NCBI RefSeq assembly: GCF_014640675.1 | Contig: NZ_BMHK01000016.1 | Location: 1 to 64,000 of the forward strand | Direction: 5' to 3' | DNA: 64,000 bases | Source: Novosphingobium endophyticum | GTDB taxonomy: Bacteria > Pseudomonadota > Alphaproteobacteria > Sphingomonadales > Sphingomonadaceae | Shown: one piece after another, positions 26,584-34,273 of the stretch | Numbering within the stretch: position 1 is the first letter of the stretch | Layout: each line of letters begins with the position of its first letter | Notes under the pieces: model-generated | Told to the model about the DNA's origin: nothing | What the model saw: only the letters and a program-made list of their open reading frames with translations | The model's database searches: none | Program-made: the position numbers and the translations under genes

Positions 26584-27551
26584 CCGGTGGGTTCTCCTGA
26601 TCCGCCTGCCATTTCGTCATCGGTTTTACCGGGAGGCGCAAGCTCCAATGCATCCGAGAGCCAGGCGTGAACGGCCCTGACATCATCGAGCCGCCAGCGC
26701 GCGGCAGTCCGCCGCATCGCTCCCACCAGAATCCCGCCGCCGCCGAAGCGCTCGACGGCCCGGAATGCATCCTCGTCGGTCACATCGTCGCCGACGAAAT
26801 AGGGTGTGGCCCCGGCAAAAAGCGGCATCTCCATGAATTTCGCCACGGCGCTGCCCTTGTCCGACCCCGGCATGACCACTTCCACGACCATTTTGCCGTC
26901 CTTCACCCCGGCGCCGTGGTCTTCCGCCAGATCTCGGGCCATGGCCAGCAACGGTTCGCGCATGCCGGCGTGGCCGCGATAGTGCACCGCCATCGAGAAA
27001 GGCTTGCGCTCGACGATCAGGTCGCCGTTGTCGCGGGCGAAGCGGGCGAGCGGACCGGCAATGCCCTCGGGCAGCGGATCGGCGAGCGGATGAACTTCGT
27101 CGCCGGCTGCCGGGCGGAACTCGCCCCCGTGCGATCCGGCCATCGCGACATCGAGCGGGCCGAGCATCCCGTCAAGCGCCGCCAGCGCGCGTCCGCTGAC
27201 AAGCGCCACGCGTCCGCCGAGCACGGCGTCCAGCCTCTCGATCAGCGCGGGCAAGGTATGGGCGACTTCGACCGCGTCGGGGCGAGCGGCGATATCGACC
27301 AGCGTTCCGTCGAAATCGAGGAAAATTGCGGTCTGCGCAAGCGTTCGCAGTGGGGGAGGCTGGGGCAGGTCACCCTGGGCTGGTGTATGCAATGCCAGCT
27401 TAAGACCTTCGCTTTCATCTGTCATTGCGCGGACCTTTGCATCATCTGGCACCGAGGCCAAGCCCAAACGGTCGATCGCGCCCGCACCAGCATCAACGAT
27501 CCGTCCCCCGCCCAGGGGCCGCCAGTTGAAATGCCGGTCCGCGAACGCCAT
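26580..27551 (-). CDS. otsB: Trehalose-6-phosphate phosphatase
   Basis: A HAD-superfamily phosphatase that dephosphorylates trehalose-6-phosphate. The nucleophile motif is AIFLDFDGTLVDI, motif II is in VALVSGRALAAL, and the metal-binding motif is YFVGDDVTDEDAF. There are two possible starts: ATG at 27551 with a strong GAGAGGGAGG site (323 residues), chosen here, or ATG at 27425 with AAAGG (281 residues), which would begin closer to the catalytic domain. It opens the otsB-GH15-otsA operon and is divergent from the mechanosensitive channel 38 bases away, a sensible pairing for osmotic control. Confidence 0.92.
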   Translation of the reverse strand: MAFADRHFNWRPLGGGRIVDAGAGAIDRLGLASVPDDAKVRAMTDESEGLKLALHTPAQGDLPQPPPLRTLAQTAIFLDFDGTLVDIAARPDAVEVAHTLPALIERLDAVLGGRVALVSGRALAALDGMLGPLDVAMAGSHGGEFRPAAGDEVHPLADPLPEGIAGPLARFARDNGDLIVERKPFSMAVHYRGHAGMREPLLAMARDLAEDHGAGVKDGKMVVEVVMPGSDKGSAVAKFMEMPLFAGATPYFVGDDVTDEDAFRAVERFGGGGILVGAMRRTAARWRLDDVRAVHAWLSDALELAPPGKTDDEMAGGSGEPTG

Positions 27552-27589
27552 TGTCCTCCCTCTCGATCCGGAAAAGTGCGGGTCAGCCC

Positions 27590-28915
27590 ATGCCAACGGT
27601 CCCAAGGGAGGCACCGATCCAGACAGTCGACCACATCCGCAGCTACCTTTCCGGCGAACCTCTCGCGCTCGCGCTGGCTTCCATGGCAGGACTTGTCCTG
27701 CTGGCGTGGTTTTCCAACTGGTTTGCCAAGAAGCTGGTCGTGCGCCCGGTAGGCCTTATGATCGCGCGCACGCCGCTGCGCGATGAGGCGAACGATGTGC
27801 GCGAGCTGGTGACTCATCTGGCCAACGTCGTCCCGGCGGTGGTCCTGCACCAGGGCATTCCGGTGATCGCGGGGCTTCCGGACAGGCTGGTCGTGTTCGT
27901 TCAGGTGACCGCCCAGGCCTTCATCATCTTCACCCTGGCGCGGGCGCTATGCGATCTGCTCGAACTCGGGAACGATGCCTATCAGCTCAAGCCCGATGCC
28001 GCGACCCGGCCGATCAAGGGCTATGTCCAGGTCGCCAAGATCGTAATCTACGCAGCCGCGGCGATCCTGATCGTGGCCGCGCTGATCGGGCAGTCGCCAC
28101 TCCTGTTGCTCTCCGGTCTCGGCGCGCTGGCAGCCGTGCTCATGCTGATATTCCGCGACACGATCCTCTCGCTCGTGGCCGCGGTCCAGCTGCGTTCCAA
28201 CGACATGCTGCGCGTGGGCGACTGGATCGAGATGCCGCAGCTCAACGCCGATGGCGACGTCATCGACATCGCCCTGCACACCGTGAAGGTGCAGAATTTC
28301 GACAAGGCCGTCACCACGATCCCGACCCACAAGCTGATCTCCGAGCCTTATCGCAACTGGCGCTTCGTGCGAGAATGGGGCGGGCGGCGGATCATGCGCG
28401 CCTTGCTGATCGACCAGCGCACGGTCGATTTCCTCGACCGGGAAACCTGGGAGGGGCTGCGCTGCTTCTCGCTGCTGGAGCCTTACATGGCGGCGAAGGA
28501 GAAGGAGCTGGCCGAATGGAACGGGAAGCACGCGATCCGCGAGGACGAGGACGAGCGCCCGGTCAACCGCCGCCGGCCCACCAATGTCGGCACATTTCGT
28601 GCTTACGTGATGGCCTATGTCCAGGCGCATCCCCGCATCGCGGGCAATGCCACGCTGCTGGTGCGCCAGCTTGCCCCCACCGAGAAGGGACTGCCGCTGG
28701 AAATCTATTGCTTCACCGACACGGTCGACTGGGGCGAATACGAGGGTATCCAGGCCGACATCTTCGATCACCTGATCGCGATCCTGCCGCAGTTCGGGCT
28801 TCGCCTGTTCCAGCAGCCGGGCGGCGCGGACCTTGCCCGCGCGGGTGAAACGCTTTCGCGGCACCTGATCGCGGAATCCAGCCAGCGCGATGCAGGCGTC
28901 GGGGCGGAGGCGTGA
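27590..28915 (+). CDS. MscS-family mechanosensitive channel (YbdG/MscM-like)
   Basis: A 441-residue small-conductance channel. Several N-terminal transmembrane helices (LALALASMAGLVLLAWF, VVVLHQGIPVIAGL, FIIFTLARALCDLLEL, IVIYAAAAILIVAALIG) lead to the pore-lining helix SPLLLLSGLGALAAVLMLIF. The beta domain follows, with RVGDWIEMPQ near 210. A cytoplasmic insert rich in Glu/Arg (KEKELAEWNGKHAIREDEDE) matches the YbdG class. Such channels release solutes on hypo-osmotic shock. An in-frame TTG at 27551 is possible but the ATG at 27590 fits better. It lies head to head with the trehalose operon. Confidence 0.93.
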   Translation: MPTVPREAPIQTVDHIRSYLSGEPLALALASMAGLVLLAWFSNWFAKKLVVRPVGLMIARTPLRDEANDVRELVTHLANVVPAVVLHQGIPVIAGLPDRLVVFVQVTAQAFIIFTLARALCDLLELGNDAYQLKPDAATRPIKGYVQVAKIVIYAAAAILIVAALIGQSPLLLLSGLGALAAVLMLIFRDTILSLVAAVQLRSNDMLRVGDWIEMPQLNADGDVIDIALHTVKVQNFDKAVTTIPTHKLISEPYRNWRFVREWGGRRIMRALLIDQRTVDFLDRETWEGLRCFSLLEPYMAAKEKELAEWNGKHAIREDEDERPVNRRRPTNVGTFRAYVMAYVQAHPRIAGNATLLVRQLAPTEKGLPLEIYCFTDTVDWGEYEGIQADIFDHLIAILPQFGLRLFQQPGGADLARAGETLSRHLIAESSQRDAGVGAEA

Positions 28916-29033
28916 CAACCGGGGCCGGGAAACGTCCGGGACGGATTCAATACCCCCAAGGGGGCGCTTGCAATACAACAGGTGCCCGATTACGCCCGGA
29001 GCTGTTGCATCAACTATCCGTAAACCTGACCTC

Positions 29034-30077
29034 ATGCCGACTATCGTTCCGGTAATACTCTGCGGCGGCAGCGGCACGCGGCTGTGGCCGCGCAGCCGGG
29101 CGGCCAGGCCCAAGCCGTTCCTGCCGCTGGTGGGTGAGCGGACGCTGTTCGAGGCGACGCTCGATCGCTGTCCTGCGTCAAAAGGCTTCGCGCCGCCGGT
29201 GGTGGTAACGGGCCGGCAGCACCTTGAACATGTCGAGGCGCAACTCGGCGGGCGCACGGATGCCCGGATCATCGTGGAGCCGGCGGCGAAGAACACCGCC
29301 GCCGCTATCGCGCTCGCGGCCTGCCGCCTGCCCGAGGATGCGATCATGCTGGTCTGCCCCAGCGATCATCACATCGGCCGCCCCGAAGTGTTTGCCGAGG
29401 CTGCCCGCGCCGCCGCGCAGCTTGCCGGGGAAGGATGGCTCGTGTCCTTCGGGATCGAGGCCACCGCGCCCGAGACCGGCTTCGGCTACCTCAAGCGCGG
29501 CGAGCCGATCGGAGCGACGGGCTTTCGTACCGCGCAGTTCGTCGAAAAACCCGATCTCGAACGTGCCAAGGCTTTCCTGGCCGAGGGCGTCTACGCTTGG
29601 AACGGCGGCATCTTCGCTTTCCGGGTGCGCGATTTCATGGCCGAACTTGCCGCGCACCGCCCACGGATCGCCGCCGCCGTGCGCGAAGCGGTCGCCGGGG
29701 GCAGGGAGGACGGCGCCCGTTTCCATCCTGACCCGCAGGTCTTCGCCACCGTCGAGAGCGATTCGGTCGATTACGCGGTCATGGAGAACACCCGCCGCGC
29801 CGCCATGGTCCCGGCCGATATGGACTGGTCCGACATCGGCAACTGGCAGGCGCTGCACGATGCGCTCGAACGCGATGCCGAGGGCAATGCAGTGCGCGGC
29901 AGCGGCAGGGCCGAACTCGTCGATTGTCGCAATGTCTTTGTCGATAGCGACGGGCCGCGCGTCTCGGTGATCGGCCTTGAGAATGTCATCGTCGTCGTCG
30001 ATGGCGACGATGTGATGATCACCAGCGCCGCCGGCGTGCAGAAGGTCGGCAAGCTTTCGGGCGCCGTGAACCAGTAA
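29034..30077 (+). CDS. manC: Mannose-1-phosphate guanylyltransferase
   Basis: A nucleotidyltransferase making GDP-mannose from mannose-1-phosphate and GTP. The start is MPTIVPVILCGGSGTRLWPRS, with the signature GGSGTRLWPRSR at 11-22, FVEKPDLERAKAFL near 165 and NGGIFAFRV near 190. The length of 347 residues means it carries only the transferase and beta-helix part and lacks the C-terminal phosphomannose-isomerase half of classic AlgA/ManC. No ribosome site is visible before ATG 29034. The HAD-type PMM candidate follows 14 bases later. Confidence 0.92.
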   Translation: MPTIVPVILCGGSGTRLWPRSRAARPKPFLPLVGERTLFEATLDRCPASKGFAPPVVVTGRQHLEHVEAQLGGRTDARIIVEPAAKNTAAAIALAACRLPEDAIMLVCPSDHHIGRPEVFAEAARAAAQLAGEGWLVSFGIEATAPETGFGYLKRGEPIGATGFRTAQFVEKPDLERAKAFLAEGVYAWNGGIFAFRVRDFMAELAAHRPRIAAAVREAVAGGREDGARFHPDPQVFATVESDSVDYAVMENTRRAAMVPADMDWSDIGNWQALHDALERDAEGNAVRGSGRAELVDCRNVFVDSDGPRVSVIGLENVIVVVDGDDVMITSAAGVQKVGKLSGAVNQ

Positions 30078-30091
30078 AGAGACCTATCCCG

Positions 30092-30847
30092 ATGAAGAAA
30101 CTCGTGGCGTTCGATCTCGACGGAACCCTGGCGCTTTCCAAGCAGCCGCTGACCGGGGAGATGGCCGATGCCCTGGCGCGGCTTCTGAAGGTTGCCCATG
30201 TCGCGGTGATCTCCGGCGGCGACTGGCCGCAGTTCGACAAGCAGGTGGCAAGCCGCCTGCCGGTCCATGCGGACCTCTCGCGCCTGTGGCTGATGCCAAC
30301 GTGCGGGACCAAGCTCTACGTCCATCGCGAGGGGGCATGGACCATGCTCTATGCCGAACTGTTCAGCGAAGCGCAGAAGGAGGCGATCCTCGCGGCCTTC
30401 GAGGCGGCGCTGGAGGTCACCGGCTTCGTTCCGGAGGAGACCTGGGGCGAGCGGATCGAGGACCGGGGCAGCCAGATCACCTTCTCCGCGCTCGGCCAGC
30501 AGGCGCCGCTCCATGCCAAGGAAGTCTGGGACCCCGACTTCGCCAAGCGCAAGGTGATCCAGACCGAACTGATGGCGCGCTTGCCAGGCGTCTCGGTGAA
30601 CCTGGGCGGGGCGACTTCGGTGGACGTCACGCACGAGGGCGTCGACAAGGCCTGGGGCCTGAAGCGCCTTGCCGAACACAGCGGCATTGCCGAAGCCGAC
30701 ATGCTGTTCATCGGCGATGCCATCTTTCCCGGCGGCAACGACTATCCGGCCAAGGCCATGGGCCTCGACACCGTCTGCGTGCGCGATCCCGCCGATACCG
30801 CCAATGTCATCGCGGCGATCGTCGCCTGCCAGAAGGGCGCGCTTTAG
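30092..30847 (+). CDS. HAD-IIB protein resembling eukaryotic phosphomannomutase
   Basis: A 251-residue HAD-superfamily protein. The nucleophile motif is KKLVAFDLDGTLALS at 2-16. SGGDWPQFDKQ near 46 resembles the GGSDYxKxxEQ of PMM2-type phosphomannomutases, and FIGDAIFPGGNDYP near 208 resembles their GNExxPGGNDFE. Directly after the guanylyltransferase, a role interconverting mannose-6- and mannose-1-phosphate would complete a GDP-mannose route. A sugar phosphatase function is the alternative. The ribosome site is AAAGAGA. Confidence 0.78.
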   Translation: MKKLVAFDLDGTLALSKQPLTGEMADALARLLKVAHVAVISGGDWPQFDKQVASRLPVHADLSRLWLMPTCGTKLYVHREGAWTMLYAELFSEAQKEAILAAFEAALEVTGFVPEETWGERIEDRGSQITFSALGQQAPLHAKEVWDPDFAKRKVIQTELMARLPGVSVNLGGATSVDVTHEGVDKAWGLKRLAEHSGIAEADMLFIGDAIFPGGNDYPAKAMGLDTVCVRDPADTANVIAAIVACQKGAL

Positions 30848-30925
30848 CGGCGCGGCACCTGTGCGGACTCTCGCCTCGGGCGGCAAGTCCGGGCATGTAG
30901 AGCACCATTGGAGACGCCGAAGCCG

Positions 30926-31483
30926 ATGCCAGCCTTGTATCTCACGCTTGTCGCCGTGGTTTTCGCCGGGCTCGGCGCGCGCGATCAGGTGGCCGTCGCC
31001 GGGCTGGCGCTGCGGCAGGGCAAACGGCCGGGCCTTCTGATCGTGGCGGTCCTCTGCGCCTGTCTGACGGGTGCGTTCGCCGCCTGGCTTGCGACGTGGA
31101 TGCTCCCCATGCTGCCGCCGCCCGCGCGCGCGATCTTTGCCGGAATCGCGATCGGCTTCGCGGGCGTCGAATCGCTGCTGCTGGCGCCGCGCCGCAATCC
31201 GAAGGAGCCGACGAACTCACTGGGCGCCTTCGCGCTGGTGCTGATCGCCCATCAGGTGACCGACGCGGCGCGGTTTCTCATCTTCGGGCTCAGCGTCGGC
31301 ATGGCCGCGCCTGTCGCGTCCGGGGCGGGGGGTGTGCTGGGAGGCGCGGCGCTGGTGGCATTCGCGTGGGGCTGGCCGGAATTCTTCGAACGCCCCGCCG
31401 CGCGCCGCGCCCGGCGGATTGTCGGAGCCTTGCTCGTCCTTGTGGCGCTCACGATGTTCCTTTCGGAATTCGGGATTCTGTGA
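30926..31483 (+). CDS. Small integral membrane protein, divergent GDT1/UPF0016-like
   Basis: A 185-residue protein with about six hydrophobic helices in two similar halves. Each half carries a charged motif in its first helix: GLGARDQVAVAGLALRQGKR and IAHQVTDAARFLIFGL. This resembles the duplicated E-x-G-D-K/R motif of UPF0016/GDT1 cation exchangers, but the acidic first position is lost in both halves, so a transport role is only inferred. The start ATG at 30926 has GGAG 11 bases upstream; a TTG at 30908 is less likely. Confidence 0.65.
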   Translation: MPALYLTLVAVVFAGLGARDQVAVAGLALRQGKRPGLLIVAVLCACLTGAFAAWLATWMLPMLPPPARAIFAGIAIGFAGVESLLLAPRRNPKEPTNSLGAFALVLIAHQVTDAARFLIFGLSVGMAAPVASGAGGVLGGAALVAFAWGWPEFFERPAARRARRIVGALLVLVALTMFLSEFGIL

Positions 31484-31497
31484 TCGGAAATATTGAT

Positions 31498-31522
31498 CGA
31501 ACGCATTCTTTTAATCAGCGTT
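31498..31522 (+). promoter_or_regulatory. Candidate EcfG-type stress promoter before dps
   Basis: CGAAC (31498-31502), 16 bases, then CGTT (31519-31522). This is one mismatch from the EcfG consensus GGAAC-N16-CGTT, in an AT-rich gap, with the dps start about 43 bases further on. Dps is a classic general-stress gene in alphaproteobacteria, which supports the reading. Confidence 0.45.
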
Positions 31523-31565
31523 TCCAGTCATATTTCATCATCGGCACACAATGACGAGGTTACCC

Positions 31566-32024
31566 ATGACTTCCAAGGACAACGTCCAGGCCGCCCTGAT
31601 CGACAGCCTCAACGGCCTGCTTGCGGATACCTTCGCGCTCTATGTGAAGACCAAGAACTTTCACTGGCACGTAAAGGGGCCGCAGTTTCGCGACCTGCAC
31701 CTGCTGTTCGACGAACACGCGACCGAAATCTTCGCGCTGACCGATCTCGTGGCCGAACGCGTGCGCAAGCAGGGCGGCAAGACGCTCACCAGCCCTGACG
31801 CGATTTCCGCCAGGACGCGGATCGAACCGCAGGACTCGACCGATCTCGACGCCATGGCGATGGTGAGGGAACTTCACGAGGATAACCTGAGCTACGTGGA
31901 ACGCCTGAGGGAGGTGAAGGCGGCGGCGGGTGAAGCCGGTGACAACGCGACCGACGGGATTGTCGACGACTGGACCGATCAGGCCGAACAGCGCGCCTGG
32001 TTCCTGCGCGAGATTCTGGCTTAG
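31566..32024 (+). CDS. dps: Dps-family ferritin (DNA protection during starvation)
   Basis: A 152-residue mini-ferritin that stores iron and detoxifies peroxide in a 12-subunit shell. The ferroxidase ligands are visible: KNFHWHVKGPQF and LHLLFDEHATEIF carry the His, Asp and Glu residues shared between two subunits. The start ATG at 31566 has GAGG 7 bases upstream and is preferred over the in-frame ATG at 31551. There is no long basic N-terminal tail, so DNA binding may be weak. Confidence 0.95.
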   Translation: MTSKDNVQAALIDSLNGLLADTFALYVKTKNFHWHVKGPQFRDLHLLFDEHATEIFALTDLVAERVRKQGGKTLTSPDAISARTRIEPQDSTDLDAMAMVRELHEDNLSYVERLREVKAAAGEAGDNATDGIVDDWTDQAEQRAWFLREILA

Positions 32025-32093
32025 CTCTGCTCTTCAGCTGGCAAACGTCTCGTCAGACAGGACAAATCGGTTTCGCGCTGCTAGATCGCGGGG

Positions 32094-32714
32094 ATGTCCA
32101 AGGTCGAAATCATCGAAGGTTCGAACGACAAGGCGATCGCCGAATGGGTGGCGCAGCGCCTCAAGGCCGCGCTCGCCACGACGCCCGACGATATCGCGGT
32201 CACCGTTCCGGGCGGATCAACCCCGTTTCCGATTTTTGACAGGCTCGCGAAGATGCCTTTGCCCTGGCATCGCATCGCGATCTGGCCCGGCGATGACCGG
32301 CTGGTCGAGGAAGATCACGCCGCCTCGAACGTCGGCAAGATCCGTGCCCGGCTGGAGCCCGCGGGCGCGCGAATCGTGCCGCTTGCCGAGGATGCGCAGC
32401 CGCCGCGCTTCGCCCTGGCGTGGCTGGGCATGGGCGCGGACGGGCATGTCGCCTCGCTTTTTCCCAACACTGATCCGAGGCCCGACGATCGCCGCGCCGT
32501 GCGCCGGCTCACCCCCGATCCGCTGCCGCCTGAAGCGCCGTTCGACCGGGTGAGCCTGACCATCCCGGCGCTGGTCGACAGCGACGAAATCATGTTCGTC
32601 ATTCGCGGCGCCGACAAGCGCGCGATTTTCGACGCCGCGCTGAAGGGCGGGCACGATCTGCCGGTGGCGCGACTGCTGCGCGCCGCCCGGCACAAGGTGA
32701 CCTGCTTTTGCTGA
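32094..32714 (+). CDS. pgl: 6-phosphogluconolactonase
   Basis: A 206-residue enzyme of the SugarP isomerase/6PGL family that hydrolyses 6-phosphogluconolactone in the pentose-phosphate and Entner-Doudoroff routes. It has VTVPGGSTPFPIFD near 41-54, WPGDDRLVEEDHAASN near 75 and WLGMGADGHVASLFP near 115, all typical. It is a lone gene here, not next to zwf or edd. It converges with the small lipoprotein gene. Confidence 0.93.
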   Translation: MSKVEIIEGSNDKAIAEWVAQRLKAALATTPDDIAVTVPGGSTPFPIFDRLAKMPLPWHRIAIWPGDDRLVEEDHAASNVGKIRARLEPAGARIVPLAEDAQPPRFALAWLGMGADGHVASLFPNTDPRPDDRRAVRRLTPDPLPPEAPFDRVSLTIPALVDSDEIMFVIRGADKRAIFDAALKGGHDLPVARLLRAARHKVTCFC

Positions 32715-32783
32715 ATTAACCGGGCGCGGCCGCCACGGAAGCGGAGATTTCGTGGTATCGAAGGCGTGTTGTCCGGCGGGGAA

Positions 32784-33050
32784 TCAGTCCTCCGGACAAT
32801 CGATCTGCATACCCTCGCCCTGAAAGTGCCGGCAGAGCCGCACGCCTGCGCTCCGGACGCGTTCGCCCCAATTCTCGAGCTGGGCATTGTATTCATCGCT
32901 GGCGCCCGGATCAGTCAGGATAGAGGCCGGCGGCATCGGTTTGGCTTCGGTTACCGCCTGGACGTCCGCCCTCGGCGGAAAGTCATGCGCCGATTTGCAC
33001 CCGATCAGCGCGGGCAATGCCGCCAGAACGGCGAACTTTCCGGGGCTCAT
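32784..33050 (-). CDS. Small predicted lipoprotein
   Basis: An 88-residue protein with an N-terminal hydrophobic stretch and lipobox LIGC (Cys18). The mature part ends with a Cys-containing segment (VRLCRHFQGEGMQIDCPE). The start ATG at 33050 overlaps the stop of the upstream membrane protein (ATGA), so the two are translationally coupled and probably act together in the envelope. I recognise no family. Confidence 0.7.
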   Translation of the reverse strand: MSPGKFAVLAALPALIGCKSAHDFPPRADVQAVTEAKPMPPASILTDPGASDEYNAQLENWGERVRSAGVRLCRHFQGEGMQIDCPED

Positions 33051-33472
33051 TTCTTGCACTTCTCTCTGAAACCGGGGATCTCGTCGAGTTCTTCGTGCGC
33101 ATAGGCCTTCCTCAATCTCTCGCAGTTGAGGGCGATCGTCGTGGGCGGCAAGAGTCCTTCGTCGGCCTTGTGGTTCTGCCGATCCGCGAGTTGCACGCGC
33201 TGTGCGGATTCGGGGGTTTTCTGGTCCGTGTCGGCTGGGCGCTGCGCGGTTTCGGGGGCAAGCGGTACCTTGCGGATCGCTTCGTACGCCCGTTCCTCGG
33301 CTGTCTGATCGAGGGGTTGAACGGTCGCTTCGACGATCGCGGGGGCGGAGGAATCGATGCTTGCCGGCGCAGGACCCTCCATGGAGAACAGCAATGCCGC
33401 AGCGCCGCCCAGCAACAGGACGAAAACGCCCATGGCCACGATGAGCACTGTCTGATGAGCGCGCTTAGCCAT
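33047..33472 (-). CDS. Single-pass membrane protein of unknown function
   Basis: A 141-residue protein with a short basic cytoplasmic N-terminus (MAKRAHQ), one transmembrane helix (residues 9-28) and a periplasmic part. That part is acidic and Pro/Ala-rich at first, then ends in a short helical region with two cysteines (LNCERLRKAYAHEELDEIPGFREKC). It is coupled to the small lipoprotein downstream by an ATGA overlap. No recognisable domain. Confidence 0.7.
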   Translation of the reverse strand: MAKRAHQTVLIVAMGVFVLLLGGAAALLFSMEGPAPASIDSSAPAIVEATVQPLDQTAEERAYEAIRKVPLAPETAQRPADTDQKTPESAQRVQLADRQNHKADEGLLPPTTIALNCERLRKAYAHEELDEIPGFREKCKK

Positions 33473-33521
33473 TGACTATGTCGTCGAAGGGAGAAAGCCC
33501 CAACCCATAGAAATCCCTCAT

Positions 33522-33567
33522 GTTCGCATCCCGTTCCCGTGCATTGCGTACGGGAGGCGATGCGAAC
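33522..33567. other. Long inverted repeat / stem-loop
   Basis: GTTCGCATC (33522-33530) and GATGCGAAC (33559-33567) are perfect 9-base arms, with an inner pair CCCGT/ACGGG closing on GCATTGCGT. The combined structure is a strong hairpin 50 bases upstream of the membrane-protein gene (minus strand) and 155 bases before the NUDIX gene. It may be a leader structure, an operator or a terminator without a T-tract. Confidence 0.5.
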
Positions 33568-33649
33568 CCGCAAACAGGGAAATAACCCTCAACGGTTGAT
33601 GCGGCAAGCAATTCCATATGCACCCGATTAATTTGCCGCTATTAACGCC

Positions 33650-33679
33650 TTGTAAACAACTCGAATCCCCTTGTTAAAT
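33650..33679 (+). promoter_or_regulatory. Candidate promoter for the NUDIX gene
   Basis: TTGTAA (33650-33655) and TTAAAT (33674-33679) are 18 bases apart in an AT-rich stretch, each about 4 of 6 consensus matches, 43 bases before the NUDIX start codon. Confidence 0.4.
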
Positions 33680-33721
33680 AGGAAAGCCGCGTCGGCAGCA
33701 CGATCATGGGGAGTACTTCCG

Positions 33722-34273
33722 ATGTATCTGGCGCTAATCGGGGGGGCTCTTCGTTCGCATCCCTACCTGGTCAAAGGTCATCTGCTTTTGCTGAACTGGA
33801 TTCCCGCGTCCCTGCACCGCCTGTTCTACCGTCTGGCGCATTGGGCGCGGCGGCAGGTCTGGAGAGTGTGGCATTTCACCGTGGAAGGCGTGCGTGTGCT
33901 GGCGTTCGATCCTCAGGGACGGGTGCTGCTGATCCGTCATTCCTATGGTTCGAACGCATGGATGCCGCCGGGCGGCGGCATGGGAGCCGGGGAGGACCCG
34001 CTCGTCGCCGCTGCGCGCGAGCTTCGCGAGGAAACCGGCTGCGATCTTGCCGACGCGCGCGAAGTGCGCGTCCTGAGCGAGGAATACCATGGAGCCGGCA
34101 ACGTCGTTCATCTGGTCGCGGGGCGGACCGGGGGCCAGCCGGTCGCGGATGGACGAGAAATCGTCGCGGCAGGCTTCTTCGCGCTCGATTCGCTGCCGGA
34201 ACCGATGTCCGCCGCCATGGCCGAGGCTCTGCCGCGATGGGTGGCGGCCTCCGGTCTGGTGTCAAAGCAGTGA
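33722..34273 (+). CDS. NUDIX hydrolase
   Basis: A 183-residue NUDIX protein that hydrolyses a nucleoside diphosphate linked to some other moiety. The Nudix box runs GGGMGAGEDPLVAAARELRE-ETG near residues 82-104. An unusual 50-residue N-terminal extension with amphipathic and aromatic helices (MYLALIGGALRSHPYLVKG, HRLFYRLAHWARRQVWRVWH) could bind the membrane or a partner. The start ATG at 33722 has GGGGAG upstream. Its last codons overlap the end of dinB by 12 bases, head-on. Confidence 0.9.
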   Translation: MYLALIGGALRSHPYLVKGHLLLLNWIPASLHRLFYRLAHWARRQVWRVWHFTVEGVRVLAFDPQGRVLLIRHSYGSNAWMPPGGGMGAGEDPLVAAARELREETGCDLADAREVRVLSEEYHGAGNVVHLVAGRTGGQPVADGREIVAAGFFALDSLPEPMSAAMAEALPRWVAASGLVSKQ

